This document shows, one piece after another, positions 22,314 to 32,930 of a DNA stretch of 64,000 bases; position 1 is the stretch's first letter, and every line of letters starts with the position of its first letter. The position numbers and the translations under genes are program-made. The stretch is taken from the NCBI GenBank assembly GCA_034509735.1, contig JACGWO010000004.1, positions 17,775,395 through 17,839,394 on the forward strand. Reading direction: 5' to 3'. Under the pieces are notes generated by a model. The model saw only the letters and a program-made list of their open reading frames with translations, was not told where the DNA came from and ran no database searches. Source of the stretch: Sesamum alatum (Eukaryota; Streptophyta; Magnoliopsida; Lamiales; Pedaliaceae).

Positions 22314-23340
22314 TTACTTACTAAGTTGAAAGTGTGAAGACAAAGGAACATAACATGGTTTTGAATCAGACATAGAGAATTTAGCAAGCATGGATGTAAT
22401 ATATGAACTCTGATTCAAGAAGATAGTGAAATCTTTCCTTTTTCTTTCAATAGTCATGCCTAGTATTTTCTTGGCCTCACCTAGATCCTTCATATCAAAA
22501 GTCTTACAAAGATTGTTCTGAACGGTTTTAACATGCTGTAGGCTTGGACTAGCAATTAACATATCATCCACGTATAGAACCAAGAAAACATGAATCTTAT
22601 TGTCATACTTGAAATAAAGGCAATAATCATAGTTGCTCCTAGTATAGTTAAGAGAATGCAAGAACATATCAAATTTCTTGTTCCACTGTCTTGGTGATTG
22701 CTTTAAACCATAAAGAGACTTCTTTAATAAACATACATGATCAGGCTTTGTTTTATCAATGAATCCAACAGGTTGATGCATGTAAATGTTTTCATCCAAA
22801 TCACCATGCAAAAAAGTAGTTTTAACGTCTATTTGTTTGAGTTCCCAATCAAAATGAGCAGATAGAGCAAGTAAGATACGAACAATAGTATATTTAACCA
22901 CAGGGGAAAAAACTTTAGTGTAATCAATCCCTTCTTTTTGTGTGAACCCTTTAGCGACTAATCTAGCCTTAAAACGTGTTGACTGTTCTTCTTGTTTTAT
23001 CTTGTATACCCATTTGCAACCTATGATGGAACATTTTGTAGGTTTTAGGAACTAGTACCCAAGTCTTATTATTCTTAAGGGACTCCATCTCCTCGTTCAT
23101 GGCACTAACCCAATTCTTAGACTTATCAGATTTCAGCTCTTCCTCAAAGGTACTAAGTTCATGTGATTCAATATTTAAAGCTGTCTCATAATCTGTGAGC
23201 CTAGTGGGAATTCTACGTTCTCTCATGTTTCGGTCTCTAGCTAGTTGGTACTGGTCTAGGCTAGTTTCGCTCGAATTTTCTCCAGGATTCTCCTCTACCT
23301 GTTCGGTTTTTTCTAGGTTTACCTCTACCTGATTAAACAC
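22314..23340 (-). pseudogene. CopS reverse transcriptase domain
   Basis: Read from 23340 to 22314 in two frames. The first piece holds the entry motif WVSAMNEEMESLKNNKTWVL. A frameshift near 23020 precedes the piece 22901-22314, with FDWELKQIDVKTTFLHGDL (first catalytic Asp), CLLKKSLYGLKQSPRQWNKK, and FLVLYVDDMLIA with the catalytic YVDD. MKDLGEAKKILGMTI and SYITSMLAKFSMSDSKPC complete the copia pattern. The N-terminal fingers between about 22902 and 22968 are partly lost in the frameshifted stretch. It belongs with the integrase upstream in a single Gag-Pol polyprotein. Confidence 0.85.
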
Positions 23341-23459
23341 AGGTTCTAAGGGAATAGATTATTCTTTCGGTGAATCACTAAGACATGGCATTTCTTCCTC
23401 ATTGAAGACTACGTTCTTACTAACGAGTACTTTAAAACCGGGTTGACTCTTAACCCACA

Positions 23460-24128
23460 AACGATACCCTTTTACCCTTCAGGGTACTCAATGAAAACAC
23501 ATTTCACAGATCTGGGGTCAAGTTTATCAGAACTTTGATGCACGAAAGCAGTACAACCGAAAACACGAAGATACGAAATATCAACAATTTTATCCTGCTA
23601 TATACATTCAGGAATTTTGCCAAGTAATGGAACAGAAGGACATCTATTAATCACATATGCAGCAGTCAGAACAGCTTCACCCCAAAAGGATTTTGATAAA
23701 CCCGAACTTACAAGCATGCATCTAACTTTATCCAAAATAGCTCTACTCATGCGTTCAGCAACACCATTTTGTTGGGGGGTATAGGGGTTGGTTTTATGCC
23801 TTTTCATGCCAAACTCATCACATAAATTGGAAAAAATTTGGTCACAAAATTCAAGTCCATTATCGGTGCGCAAAGATTTAAGCTTTTTACCAGTTTGGTC
23901 TTCAACAAGAGTTTTCTAGGTTTTGAAAACATTAAAAACATCAGACTTGTTTTTTAATAAGAAAACGAACACTTTCCTGGAAAAATTATCAATAATGGAT
24001 AGAAAATACCTATTTCCACCATGAGTGGGTATGTTAGAGGGACCCCATACATCAGCATGAACGTAGTCAAGTATGCAAGTAGATGATGTGGAAGCAGGGT
24101 AGGGTGATACAGGAAAATGCACTTTATG
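23460..24128 (-). pseudogene. CopS integrase domain
   Basis: Continues the gag-protease frame after a nonsense codon at 24129-24131 in the usual M-G-K-Q position. YVHADVWGPS carries the first Asp and YFLSIIDNFSRKVFVFLL follows. An in-frame TAG stands at 23916-23918, then RTDNGLEF (second Asp), NPYTPQQNGVAERMSRAIL (Glu) and FWGEAVLTAAYVINRCPS. After the stop at 23598 the C-terminal LRVFGCTAFVHQS stretch can still be read to about 23460. The DDE triad is intact, but three in-frame stops break the frame. The enzyme would insert the cDNA with a 5-bp duplication, as observed. Confidence 0.85.
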
Positions 24129-25475
24129 CTACTTGCCCATTACACAGTCATCACAGAATTTGAGTTTATCAACTCTATCATGCAAAACACCTTCCCGTTT
24201 AAGAAGTTCTAACCCTTTTAGACTTATATGTCCAAGCCGTTTATGCCATAATGACGTTTTATCAGGTGTAGTGATTGATGTAGCAAGAATATCATATGAG
24301 ACATGACAGATGTAAAGATTTCTCAATTTTTCAGCTTTGAAAGCAGTTAATGACCCCTTCATGATTTTCATGACACCTTTACCCCACCTTCCCTCAAAAT
24401 CCTCTTCTTCCAAAACAACACATGATATCAGATTATGGCTTAAATCAGGAATAAAGCGCATGTTTTTCAAAGTAAGCTTATAAGTGTTAACAAAAGTTAA
24501 GCACACATCACCAAGACCTTGGATAGCACATTGTTTCTCATTAGCCATAGAAACATAACCAAAATTACCAGATTGAAAGTTTGAGAAAATATTTTTGAAA
24601 GGGCTCATATGAAAAGTACAGCCATAATCAATCAACCACTTATGCATGCCCATGTCATTCACATTGTTTATATCACATACGATAAACACATCTCTAGAAT
24701 TATCAGTGCTTACAGAATTAGCGTATTCCTTGTTGTGGTAATTGTTATAGTTATCCCTGTTTTCCTTCTTGGGTTTCCAACAATCCTTAATGTAGTGTCC
24801 TTTTATTCTACAATTATAGCACTTTCTTTCCTTTTTAACATTATCTTGATTATTATCTCTGGTTCGGGATTTACTCCTACTTCTACTCCTTCCTCGGCTG
24901 TTTTTTCTATGCTTGTGATCTGAGTTACGATTACTGGCTCTTCCTCTTACTGCATTAACCTCATTAGTAGGTTGATTAGCCTTATTAGTCCTAATGTCCA
25001 TTTTCTTGCTTTTAAGTCCGTTAATAACTGTGTCGAGGTTAACGTTATCTCTACCATATTTTATTGCTGCTTTCACATCGCTATAGGTGTCGGGGATGGC
25101 ATTCAACAGAACTATGGGAGTGTAATCGTCTATGTTTTTGTCTCTGGTGAGTTTTATATCCTTGACTAGTTTGGTGAAGTCATCTATGTTCTCATCTATG
25201 TTCTTGGATATGTCTAACTTATATCTGAAAAACTTTTCTAAAAGGATGAGCTTACTAGGCAGTGATCTCTCAGTATATAGTTCTTCTAAACTATCCCATA
25301 ACTCTTTTGCAGTTTCTTGTTTACCAACTTTTCTTATTACTGAGTCAGACAGGTTTAAAATAAGGGAGGAATATGCAAATTCATCATCTTCTAGTTTCTT
25401 ATCCTTAGTGACATTATCAAGATATCTACCATCTATGGCTTTAAAGACCTTTTGTTGTATTAGTATGCCTTTCAT
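24129..25475 (-). pseudogene. CopS gag, protease and gag-pre-integrase
   Basis: A 448-codon open frame. It carries the Gag core (ELWDSLEELYTERSLPSKL, about residues 55-75; LLNAIPDTYSDV, about 118-130), an Arg/Ser-rich basic region, the zinc knuckle CYNCRIKGHYIKDC (about 220-233), the protease active site WLIDYGCTFHMSP (about 283-295) and the pre-integrase SLWHKRLGHISLKGLELL (about 405-422). Copia proteases use D-S-G; here Ser is replaced by Tyr, which should disable processing. The ATG is only about 75 nt from the primer site, and the usual first 25-30 Gag residues are missing, with a small duplication of the actaatacaaca phrase at the start. The N-terminus has been rearranged. Confidence 0.85.
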
Positions 25476-25551
25476 TTTCTGTTGTATTAGTAACCGAGAA
25501 GTAAGAGATTTTCACCGAACTTCAGTACCCGAACCAGAACCGGTTAAAACC

Positions 25552-25565
25552 GGCTCTGATACCAC
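25552..25565 (-). other. CopS primer binding site
   Basis: Minus strand reads GTGGTATCAGAGCC directly after the 5' LTR end, complementary to the 3' end of initiator tRNA-Met, the primer of most plant copia elements. Confidence 0.85.
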
Positions 25566-26356
25566 TGTTGGGAGTGGACTTACTACTGGCCAAGATCACA
25601 AAAATAGAACTAGAAATAATCGTTACAGTGGGGGATGGGTGTTATCACCCTTAAATACAAAACCGGGGATGAATACAAGAAATATCAAAGTTTAAAGAAT
25701 GAACAATTATGTAGAAGTAATACTGAGTAACACAAAAACAGTAACAGTAACAATGGGAAGGAACTGATCCTTCTTAAAATAGGCTCAGAGAGCCACGAAC
25801 CAGTGGTGAGCAGTCATGACTACAGACAGTTGGCACTCAACAAACCGGTTGCACCACAGACCAAACACCGGCAACTAAAACCGACCACTTAAGTCTCCAC
25901 AATGATTCCCACAGAGGGCAGTAAGGATTTCACGAAGAAAAGAGGGTAGGGCTCAAGAACACTTATTGATAGGAGAAACTTATTTGTGTCTTTGGAGGGA
26001 AGAAAATGATACCTTTTATAGCCATTATCCATCCAAGCTTGGATGGGATCCTCTGACTCCATCGAAGGTAAGAGATCGATCTATGGAAGGAGATCGTCTC
26101 CATACCAAACGAAAATGGAGAATGGAGAAGGTAAGTGAGAGGGGAGAGAGGAGAGTAGATCAGCGGCGCAAGGGAGGAAGAAACAAAGAGGTTTGACTTG
26201 GGGTTAGGGTTTGTGGTTTTAAATAAGGACCGCTCGGTCGGGTCGGGTCGGGTCGGGTCGGGTGACTTTAGTGGGCTGCCGGGTTTTAGGTCCTTGGACC
26301 ATCCTTGGTCTGTTGGGCCTGTTATTTCTGATAGTGGTCATGGGCCAACTACAACA
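25566..26356 (-). repeat. CopS 5' LTR
   Basis: 791 bp, starting TGTTGGGAGTGG and ending CAACTACAACA on the plus strand (5'-TG...CA-3' on the element strand). It includes a run of gtcgg units at about 26235-26260, longer than in the other LTR. The frames within it (25966-26196, 26198-26389) are not genes. Confidence 0.9.
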
Positions 26357-27679
26357 TTCCCAAATAATTTAATCATTCTCATTAGTTAAATGCACTGTAA
26401 ACTAGTTAATCCCATTAATCGGTTAAACACAAAGCTAGTCAAACTAGTTAATTGCAAGCTCATGAAAGAATTGATCCAATTAATTGAATGCAAACTAAAA
26501 TTAAGTAATTTATTGATTAAATTAATTAATCCTATTTTTGATTAATTCTCTAATTAATTTTCTTAACTCCAACAAAGATTTATGTGTGACTTTTTAGATT
26601 CACTATCCAACTAGACTTGGGGTTGTGTCAAATACAATATAATTGACAACTTTATTTTGCTCAGATTGATTCTTATTTAATTAATCACTCTTAATTAACC
26701 CCTTAATTAAAGAGTACCCGTTATCATGGGTGTGGTCATCTAACAATGGTCCATGGCACTAGAGAGTATGTGAATCTGCGTGAAATATGTTAGTTACAAG
26801 TTCCACGCGAGTGGTCCTATTTCAAATCTCCCGACCAAAGTCTAGGGCTGGAAATTTGATTTCATCCCACCATGGACTTCAACATCTATGTATCTCACTA
26901 CACACTTATGTTTCCCATTTTATCTGTACAAGAAAACGTATTCCCTATTTAACAACTACCATGTCCATGGTGTTAGGGAATACACATCATAGAGAACATA
27001 GGAGATTCATCATCATCTCATGGTGAGTAATAGATCCTATCTTGGAACCCACCAACCTCCATGCCTGCTCTGACTATGTTTGAAATATGGTTTTTCATAG
27101 TCTCAATAGAAATAGTAGTTGCTTCAACCATGATCAAGTCATAGTCATCTTATGCACAATATTACTGCAGAACCTCAAGGTTAAGTACTACTGAATGCAC
27201 TATCGTAACCGAGAAGAATCAGATCATACTAACTAGGCTTTGGTAGGCTTCCATATGACATCTCCTATGGGTCATTCAATGAACTTGAGAACCCCTCATC
27301 AAGCAACCATTAATAGTGCGTAGACATCACACGTCAGCCATCTATAAAACGTGATACTCATCATATGAAAGAAACACTTAGTGCAAGTCTCCATAGAATC
27401 GTGACCGATGCCTCGTCTTGATGGATTCTTGAGTTATAATGTTTTAGATCAAACCATAGAAGTTGGTTTTAAGGATCGCTATCATATGCACGATGCAACC
27501 CCATAGCATCTATGATTTAAGAGCTTCAACCAAATACATACAAGTAAATGTATTTTAGGCATAATATAAAAAGATGACCAAAGACCAAATGATCATTTAT
27601 TTAACATTATTATGGAATAAGACTGTTCAAATAAACTACAGTAGACCAACTTTTGGCTTGATGGTCATCTATTCTAAAT

Positions 27680-28660
27680 ATAATTGGTTTCAACAAGTTT
27701 GTTTGTTTCAAGTACGATTGTTAGTGGATTTATAGACATTTTCAATCTACAGAAAAGAAAATAATGGAGATTTTAGCACTCTTTCAATCAATGTTAAATA
27801 TAAATTTATGATATGGCATTAATCATTAGCACTTCGAGTGTTGTTCATATTACACCGTAGGGTGGAGGTAATGGAAAGAGGAATAAGGTTCGACAGTCAA
27901 AGATTACAAACAACGTATGCATTTACTGCCGTCAAGAGGGCCATTGAAAGAGGGAGTGTTCCAAACTCCTCTCCGATGAAGGTAAAATTTGAATTGAGTA
28001 TTCACATGATTATTGGCTTGATCATAATCTGCGAACGGTTTGCAGGTGATGATAAGGACTATTTTTTCAAACCTCCATAAACTCTCATATGAGTTTTCGA
28101 GAAATTTTTTCCTGATGGGCTTCAGTTTCATAAATGTACTTCCGTACCTCGCCTTTACGATTTATATAAAAATAATTCTATGGGATGTGACTTTCACCGT
28201 TCTCATCTCCATGAGATCCCAAAGATATTTTTGCATCATTTTTTAAATAATTCCAAGACTCCAAGTGAAGTTTGCTACTCCATGGTAGGCCCAACCCAAC
28301 AACCAAAAAATTACTCCATGTTGCCCCCCACAACGAGTAAGATAGGGAAACAACGAATAATTTACTTGCATGCATAGTACAACTTTTAACTATTTCCAAA
28401 TCATTCCACTACTCATGAGACGATGAATGAAAGGTGATAGAATCTCATACTTTGGCACCTTGGACGGAAGACTTGGATTATCAAATCCAATTTGATTTTA
28501 TCCATTATGGGCTTAATATGTTAAACCTGAAAATTCCAAATGAGAGTTCAATTATTATTTTTTTTTATGCAAGACCTCACCACAACATTTTTAATTTCGT
28601 TTGCTTGTTTATCTTATATATATCTACTTATATATACGAGCTGTCATTGATCAATGGAGA
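27680..28660 (+). pseudogene. Copia gag relic (zinc knuckle) and unassigned DNA
   Basis: At 27918-27959 the plus strand encodes a copia-type zinc knuckle in CX2CX4HX4C spacing, CIYCRQEGH then KRECSKLL, but the usual Trp codon after His is TGA, so the frame is broken. A basic Gly/Lys/Arg stretch precedes it, as in copia Gag. Nothing else of a polyprotein is recognisable. From 28060 to 28660 I see only AT-rich sequence, including frames (28434-28814) that run into the tandem repeat but show no domain. Confidence 0.45.
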
Positions 28661-28661
28661 T

Positions 28662-28787
28662 GATGGGATACACACGAGCTGTGTGCTGTGTGATATCAGT
28701 GAGGATGGGATACACACGAGCTGTGTGCTGTGTGATATCAATGAGGATGAGATACACACGAGATGTGTGCTGTGTGATATCAGAAAA
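28662..28787. repeat. Tandem repeat, three 42-bp units
   Basis: Units start at 28662, 28704 and 28746 and share gatacacacgagctgtgtgc plus tgtgtgatatca with a few substitutions. Because 42 is a multiple of three, open frames cross the array on both strands. It lies about 30 bp before the truncated gypsy LTR. Confidence 0.85.
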
Positions 28788-28819
28788 GAAAAGAAAGTGG
28801 AAGGAGTATTGTGATTGAC

Positions 28820-29442
28820 ATGATGATGATGATGGTGATAGCCGGCTAAGCTCATTGAGTGATGCACTCTGGGTTGGATAAGCAGGGCCGTAAGGAAACA
28901 ACTAAAATGCCTCTATTATGTTGTGAGTTAATATCTTATTGTAGCTATGTGATTTCTTATCTGCTGTAATATATGTCGCATGTTGGTTGTGTTGGTATAA
29001 TTGCTTTATACTTGACTGGTTGCTCGTATACTTATATATATAGACCGAAAGGCTATACTTATTGAGTAGGCAACTCATTCCTTGCCACACACACGATTAT
29101 ACCATTGGATCTTGAGCCGTGTCGTGACACTGAATAGGTGGGTCAGCCGTGACATCGGAGGTGGAAGTTTTTGGGCTATGTAATAAAAATATCCTAGTAT
29201 TGTAGAGCTTGTTGTAAGACTTTGGACAGTTGGACGTTGGTTATCTTTTTCTTAAGTTATGTACAGTGGTGGGAAGTAAATATAAGATTTTGGCTATGTT
29301 TATGATCTAATGTCGTATATATATATATATATTTGTTATATTGGTAAAACATAATCTATATTACGTTATGGAATGAGTTGAGATTAAGAAAATGGAAGAT
29401 TAATTAGTGGTAACTAGGTGTCGTACTGTAGGGAGTGTTACA
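28820..29442 (+). repeat. Gypsy 5' LTR, truncated
   Basis: Matches 34599-35243 from the (GAT)n tract through gatagccggctaagctcatt to the end gggagtgttaca. The part equivalent to 34402-34598 is absent. It also lacks about 23 bp that are present in the 3' LTR at 34876-34899. The minus-strand frames in this part (28902-29090) and in the partner LTR (34683-34934) are LTR shadows. Confidence 0.85.
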
Positions 29443-29447
29443 TTGAG

Positions 29448-29459
29448 TGGTATCAGAGC
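29448..29459 (+). other. Gypsy primer binding site
   Basis: TGGTATCAGAGC, five bases after the 5' LTR end, complementary to the 3' end of initiator tRNA-Met. Confidence 0.85.
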
Positions 29460-29527
29460 AGGTCTACGTTTCTAGGGTGATTGGTTGGCTATGAGATGTG
29501 TCTAATGACTGAATTGTCTAATGTAGG

Positions 29528-30925
29528 ATGGCTTCTCAAGGTGCACGTGCTGACCCAGTAGCTGGTAGGGAAGCGTTAGGGGAGTCCGAGAGGGCTCTAT
29601 TGCACCTGCGAGTGCAAGTGGGGTGGAGATAGGTCGAGAGGGTATTGGTGGTGATGCTCTTATTCCTCCCGGTGGTGCTCCAGCGGTGGGGTTACCACCA
29701 GAATTTGCACAGATTCTTCAGATGGCCCTCCAGGCCCAAGCACAAACCCAAGCACAATTTCTTGCACAGGCGCATGCACCTGCTCCAGCGCCAACACTAG
29801 CAGTTGCTACAATTGATCGTAATTATGAAAGAATCAGAAAGATGGGAGCTGCTGATTTTGAGGGTACCTTAGATCCTGAGATTGCTGAGAGATGGTGGGA
29901 AAAGGTCGAAGATGTGCTGAACTTAGTGAACTGTACTCCGGAGAATCGACTTAAGTATGTTGTTTCTTTGTTCATGGGGAATGCCTTGATTTAGTGGAGG
30001 TCCGTAAAGAGGGCATATGAGCCAAGAGAGATAACTTGGGGTGAGTTTCAGAGCGAGTTTGATGATAAATACAGACCCAAAATGTACCGAGATAAGAAGA
30101 GGATGGAATTTCTAAACTTAGTGCAAGGGGATGATTAGACAGTGGTAGAATATGAACTCCATTTTGCTGCATTAGCCAAGTATGCACCAGAAGCAATAGC
30201 GACACAGGAGGATCGTTGTTACCGTTTGATCAGGGGCTACGACCTGAAATAAAAAAGGGTTTGGCAGTTAGATTTACAAATTTCAAAACTCTTGTTGAGT
30301 CAGCGATTCGAATGGAAGAGGCTGTAACCGAAGAGAAGAAGAACATGGAAGAAAAGAGAAAATCAACATATGCGGTGGGGGAGTCGAGTAGGTTGACCAA
30401 GAGGGGAACGGGTCGATCATTTTCTGGAGAAGGAGGGAACTTTTCGCGTGGTGGACCTACTTTCCGATGAAGTAGTGGACCGAGGTTCAGTGGACCAATG
30501 GGTTTCAATAGAGGTTCGATTGAGCGCAGTTCATTTACTATGCCTTCTATTGGATCAGGTAGGGGAGCTGGACAGAGTTATAGCAGGGGGTCAACTTTCA
30601 CTTCTAGTTGTTCTACTTGTGGGAGGCGACATTCAGGACAGTGTTGGGGACCAGATGCTATACCCAGGATTTCTTATAACTGCGGAGGTAGAGGACACAT
30701 ATCTAGGGATTGTCCCAGTCAGACCACGAGTTTAGGTGGAAGTGCGTCCAGAGGGACCCAAAGTCAAAGCAGTATTGGGAGCAGTGGCCGAGGAGTTGAG
30801 AGAGGCAGAGGCAGAGGTAGGGGTAGAGGCACAGGTAACAGAGATGGTGACCACACTGCTGATGGGGTGCGAGGGGGTCCGGAGCACAAGTCACTCAGAG
30901 ACCGACCCAAGCAAGAATATATAAC
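29528..30925 (+). pseudogene. Gypsy gag
   Basis: An ATG at 29528 opens MASQGARADPVAG; a frameshift near 29600 leads into the frame at 29623. The Gag capsid region includes MGAADFEGTLDPEIAERWWE and VLNLVNCTPENRLKYVVSLF, then an in-frame TAG at 29992-29994 in place of a Trp codon. Beyond it the frame continues with WGEFQSEFDDKYRP to another TAG (30136-30138), then shifts near 30215 to QGLRPEIKKGLAVRFTNFKT. At about 30610-30645 a CSTCGRRHSGQC finger is intact; the second knuckle at about 30675-30713 reads SYNCGGRGHISRDC, lacking the first Cys. Gag would build the particle and bind RNA. Confidence 0.85.
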
Positions 30926-31648
30926 ATGACCAGAGAAGAAGCTCCAGCTTCAAATGACGTGATATCAGGTACGATCTTGTTATTTGACATTGAGGCTTAT
31001 GTTTTGATTGATCCTGGCTCTATGCATTCATATATATCATCAGAATTTGCATCAAAAATACCAGGTGAGAATAGTCCTTTGGGATATAATTTGATGGTTT
31101 ATCTACCTGTGGGAGGGGGTGTAGTAGTGAATAGTGTTAGGAAGGGGAGTTTGGTCAGGATTGGAGATATAAATTTGCTTGTGGATCTCATAGTGATGGA
31201 TTTGAAGGAGTTTGATGTAATTTTGGGGATGGATTGGCTAGCACAACATAAAGCAGTGGTTGATTGTTATAAAAAGGAAGTGAAGATTGAATCTTCCGGC
31301 CAGCCAAAAGTAGTATTCGTGGGGGAACGACAGGTAGTGCCAGTTTGTGTAATATCAGCCATGGAGGCAAGACGATTAATTCTAGAAGGATGTGAGGCAT
31401 ATCTGGCTCACGTGATAGATGCAGAGAAGGTTAATCTCACTTTGGAGGAAATTCCTATAGTGAGAGATTTTCCTGAAGTGTTCCCTGATGACTTATCAGG
31501 TTTGCCACCGCATAGGGAAGTGGACTTTACGATAGAAACTCTTCCAGGAGTTGCCCCGATTTCTATTGCACCGTATAGAATGGCCCCGGTGGAATTACAA
31601 GAACTTAAGAAACAAATACAAGAATTGTTGGAGAAAGGATTTATCTGA
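30926..31648 (+). pseudogene. Gypsy protease and start of reverse transcriptase
   Basis: A 240-codon frame. The aspartic protease site is VLIDPGSMHSYIS (about residues 27-39), with FDVILGMDWLAQHKAVVDC (about 92-110) as the conserved second part. The RT approach region follows: VRDFPEVFPDDLSGLPPHRE and [20 protein letters not shown]. The frame ends in TGA at 31646-31648, where the family usually has a codon for Arg between F-I and P-S-x-S-P-W. The catalytic Asp is intact. The same frame continues at 31649, so this is a single nonsense change. Confidence 0.85.
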
Positions 31649-32116
31649 CCGGGTACTTCACCATGGGGAGCACCAGTGGTATTTGTGAAGATCAAGGATG
31701 GCAGTATGAGATTGTGTGTCGACTACCGGCAGTTGAATAGGGTGACAGTGAAGAATAAATATCCTTTGCCGAGGATTGATGACTTACTGGATCAATTGAA
31801 GCGGGCTACAACATTTTCAAAGGTCGATTTGAGGTCTGGGTATTGGCGGTTGAGGATAGCAGAAAATGACATACCAAAAACAGCTTTTCGCACACGTTAT
31901 GGTCACTATGAGTTCTTGGTAATGCCATTTGGGTTAACAAATGCACCGGCAGCGTTTATGGCATTGATGAATCGTACATTCCAAGAGTACCTGGATCAGT
32001 TTGTTATTGTTTTTATAGATGATATTTTGGTGTACTCGAGGAGCCGGGAGGAGCATGAACAACATCTGAGGATAGTGTTACAGATCTTGAATGAGAAAGA
32101 GCTTATGCTAAATTAA
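31649..32116 (+). pseudogene. Gypsy reverse transcriptase core
   Basis: In frame with the protease segment. Motifs: [55 protein letters not shown] (first catalytic Asp), [18 protein letters not shown], and [14 protein letters not shown] with the catalytic F-I-D-D. A one- or two-base loss near 32108 shifts the frame and creates TAA at 32114-32116, just before KCEFW. All catalytic residues are present, so the damage is confined to the reading frame. Confidence 0.9.
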
Positions 32117-32930
32117 GCAAATGTGAATTCTGGATAAATCAGGTGGTTTTCCTCGGGCATGTGATATCGGGTGATGGGGTTATGCCCGATCCTTCAAAAG
32201 TGAAAGCTATTATGGAATGGAGAGTACCGAAGAATGCGACTGAAGTTCGAAGTTTCTTGGGGTTAGCAGGGTACTATAAGAGATTCGTTGAGGGTTTCTC
32301 CATAATTGCCGGTCCTTTGACAAAGTTACTGAGGAAGGGAGTAATATTTCAGTGGACTGAACAGTGCCAACAAAGCTTTAATGAGTCGAAGAAAAGACTG
32401 ACCTCAACTCCGATTTTGGTTTTGCCGTCTGGTAGTGGTGGATATGTAGTGTGCACGGTGCTTCAAAGCAGGGTTTGGGTTGTGTATTAATGCAGAACGA
32501 AAAGGTAATTGCCTATGCATCTCGTCAGCTGAGGACTCATGAGTTGAATTGTCCCACACATGATTTGGAGCTGGCCGCGATAGTGCATGCATTAAAGATA
32601 TGGAGACATTATTTGTATGGAGAAAATTTTCAGATTTTCACTGATCACAAGAGTTTGAAGTATATTCTGACGCAAAAGGAACTGAATTTGAGACAAAGGA
32701 GATGGATAGAACTGCTGAAGGATTATGACTGCACTATTGATTATCATCCAGGGAAAGCAAACGTGGTAGCAGATGCTTTGAGTAGAAAGAGCTCAAGTAC
32801 ATTAGCCAGTTTGGGGAGTCACGATCTGACATTGTTGCTGGAAATGAGATCTATGAATGCGAAATTAGAAGTTGATAAGATGACGAGATTTTTGGCAGCC
32901 TTGCAACTCAAGCTAGACTTTGTGGATTAA
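32117..32930 (+). pseudogene. Gypsy reverse transcriptase end and RNase H
   Basis: First in the frame open at 32143: [38 protein letters not shown] and PLTKLLRKG, the connection to RNase H. A frameshift near 32445 leads to [20 protein letters not shown] (the first Asp region is damaged, usually Y-S-D-A-S), [20 protein letters not shown] (Glu), [11 protein letters not shown] (Asp) and [15 protein letters not shown]. The frame ends in TAA at 32928-32930 and continues in the same frame beyond. Confidence 0.85.

Larger units (their letters stand above)
20732..26356 (-). mobile_element. Ty1/copia retrotransposon with short LTRs (CopS)
   Basis: A complete 5.6-kb element in minus orientation: LTRs at 20732-21481 and 25566-26356, a primer site next to the right LTR, a purine-rich tract next to the left LTR, and gag, protease, integrase, reverse transcriptase and RNase H between them in copia order. 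The exact 5-bp repeat ttccc flanks it (20727-20731 and 26357-26361). The reverse transcriptase motifs look like the Tork/Tnt1 group, judged by eye. Stops and frameshifts in the polyprotein, and an altered protease site, make it non-autonomous. It sits inside a CopL LTR and is therefore younger than that LTR. Confidence 0.9.
19856..27679 (-). mobile_element. CopL solo LTR split by the CopS element
   Basis: The pieces 19856-20731 and 26362-27679 together give about 2.2 kb and follow the order of the CopL LTR. The right piece contains tccaactagacttggggttgtgtc, cgttatcatgggtgtggtcatctaacaatggtccatggcactagagag and gtgcaagtctccatag, all aligned with 40310-41100 of the reference copy. The end ttggcttgatggtcatctattctaa matches the reference ttggctt...cctaatctaaca. 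The left end is placed near tatgggcc by comparison with 57429-57470. Both ends are approximate and no convincing target duplication is seen. Confidence 0.6.

Noticed and set aside
25132..25695. 187-codon plus-strand frame over the CopS gag
   Set aside because: It is the complement of a clear Gag coding region and extends into the LTR.
28662..28787. Tandem 42-bp repeat as a CRISPR array
   Set aside because: Units are contiguous with no unique spacers, there are only three of them, and the context is plant nuclear DNA.
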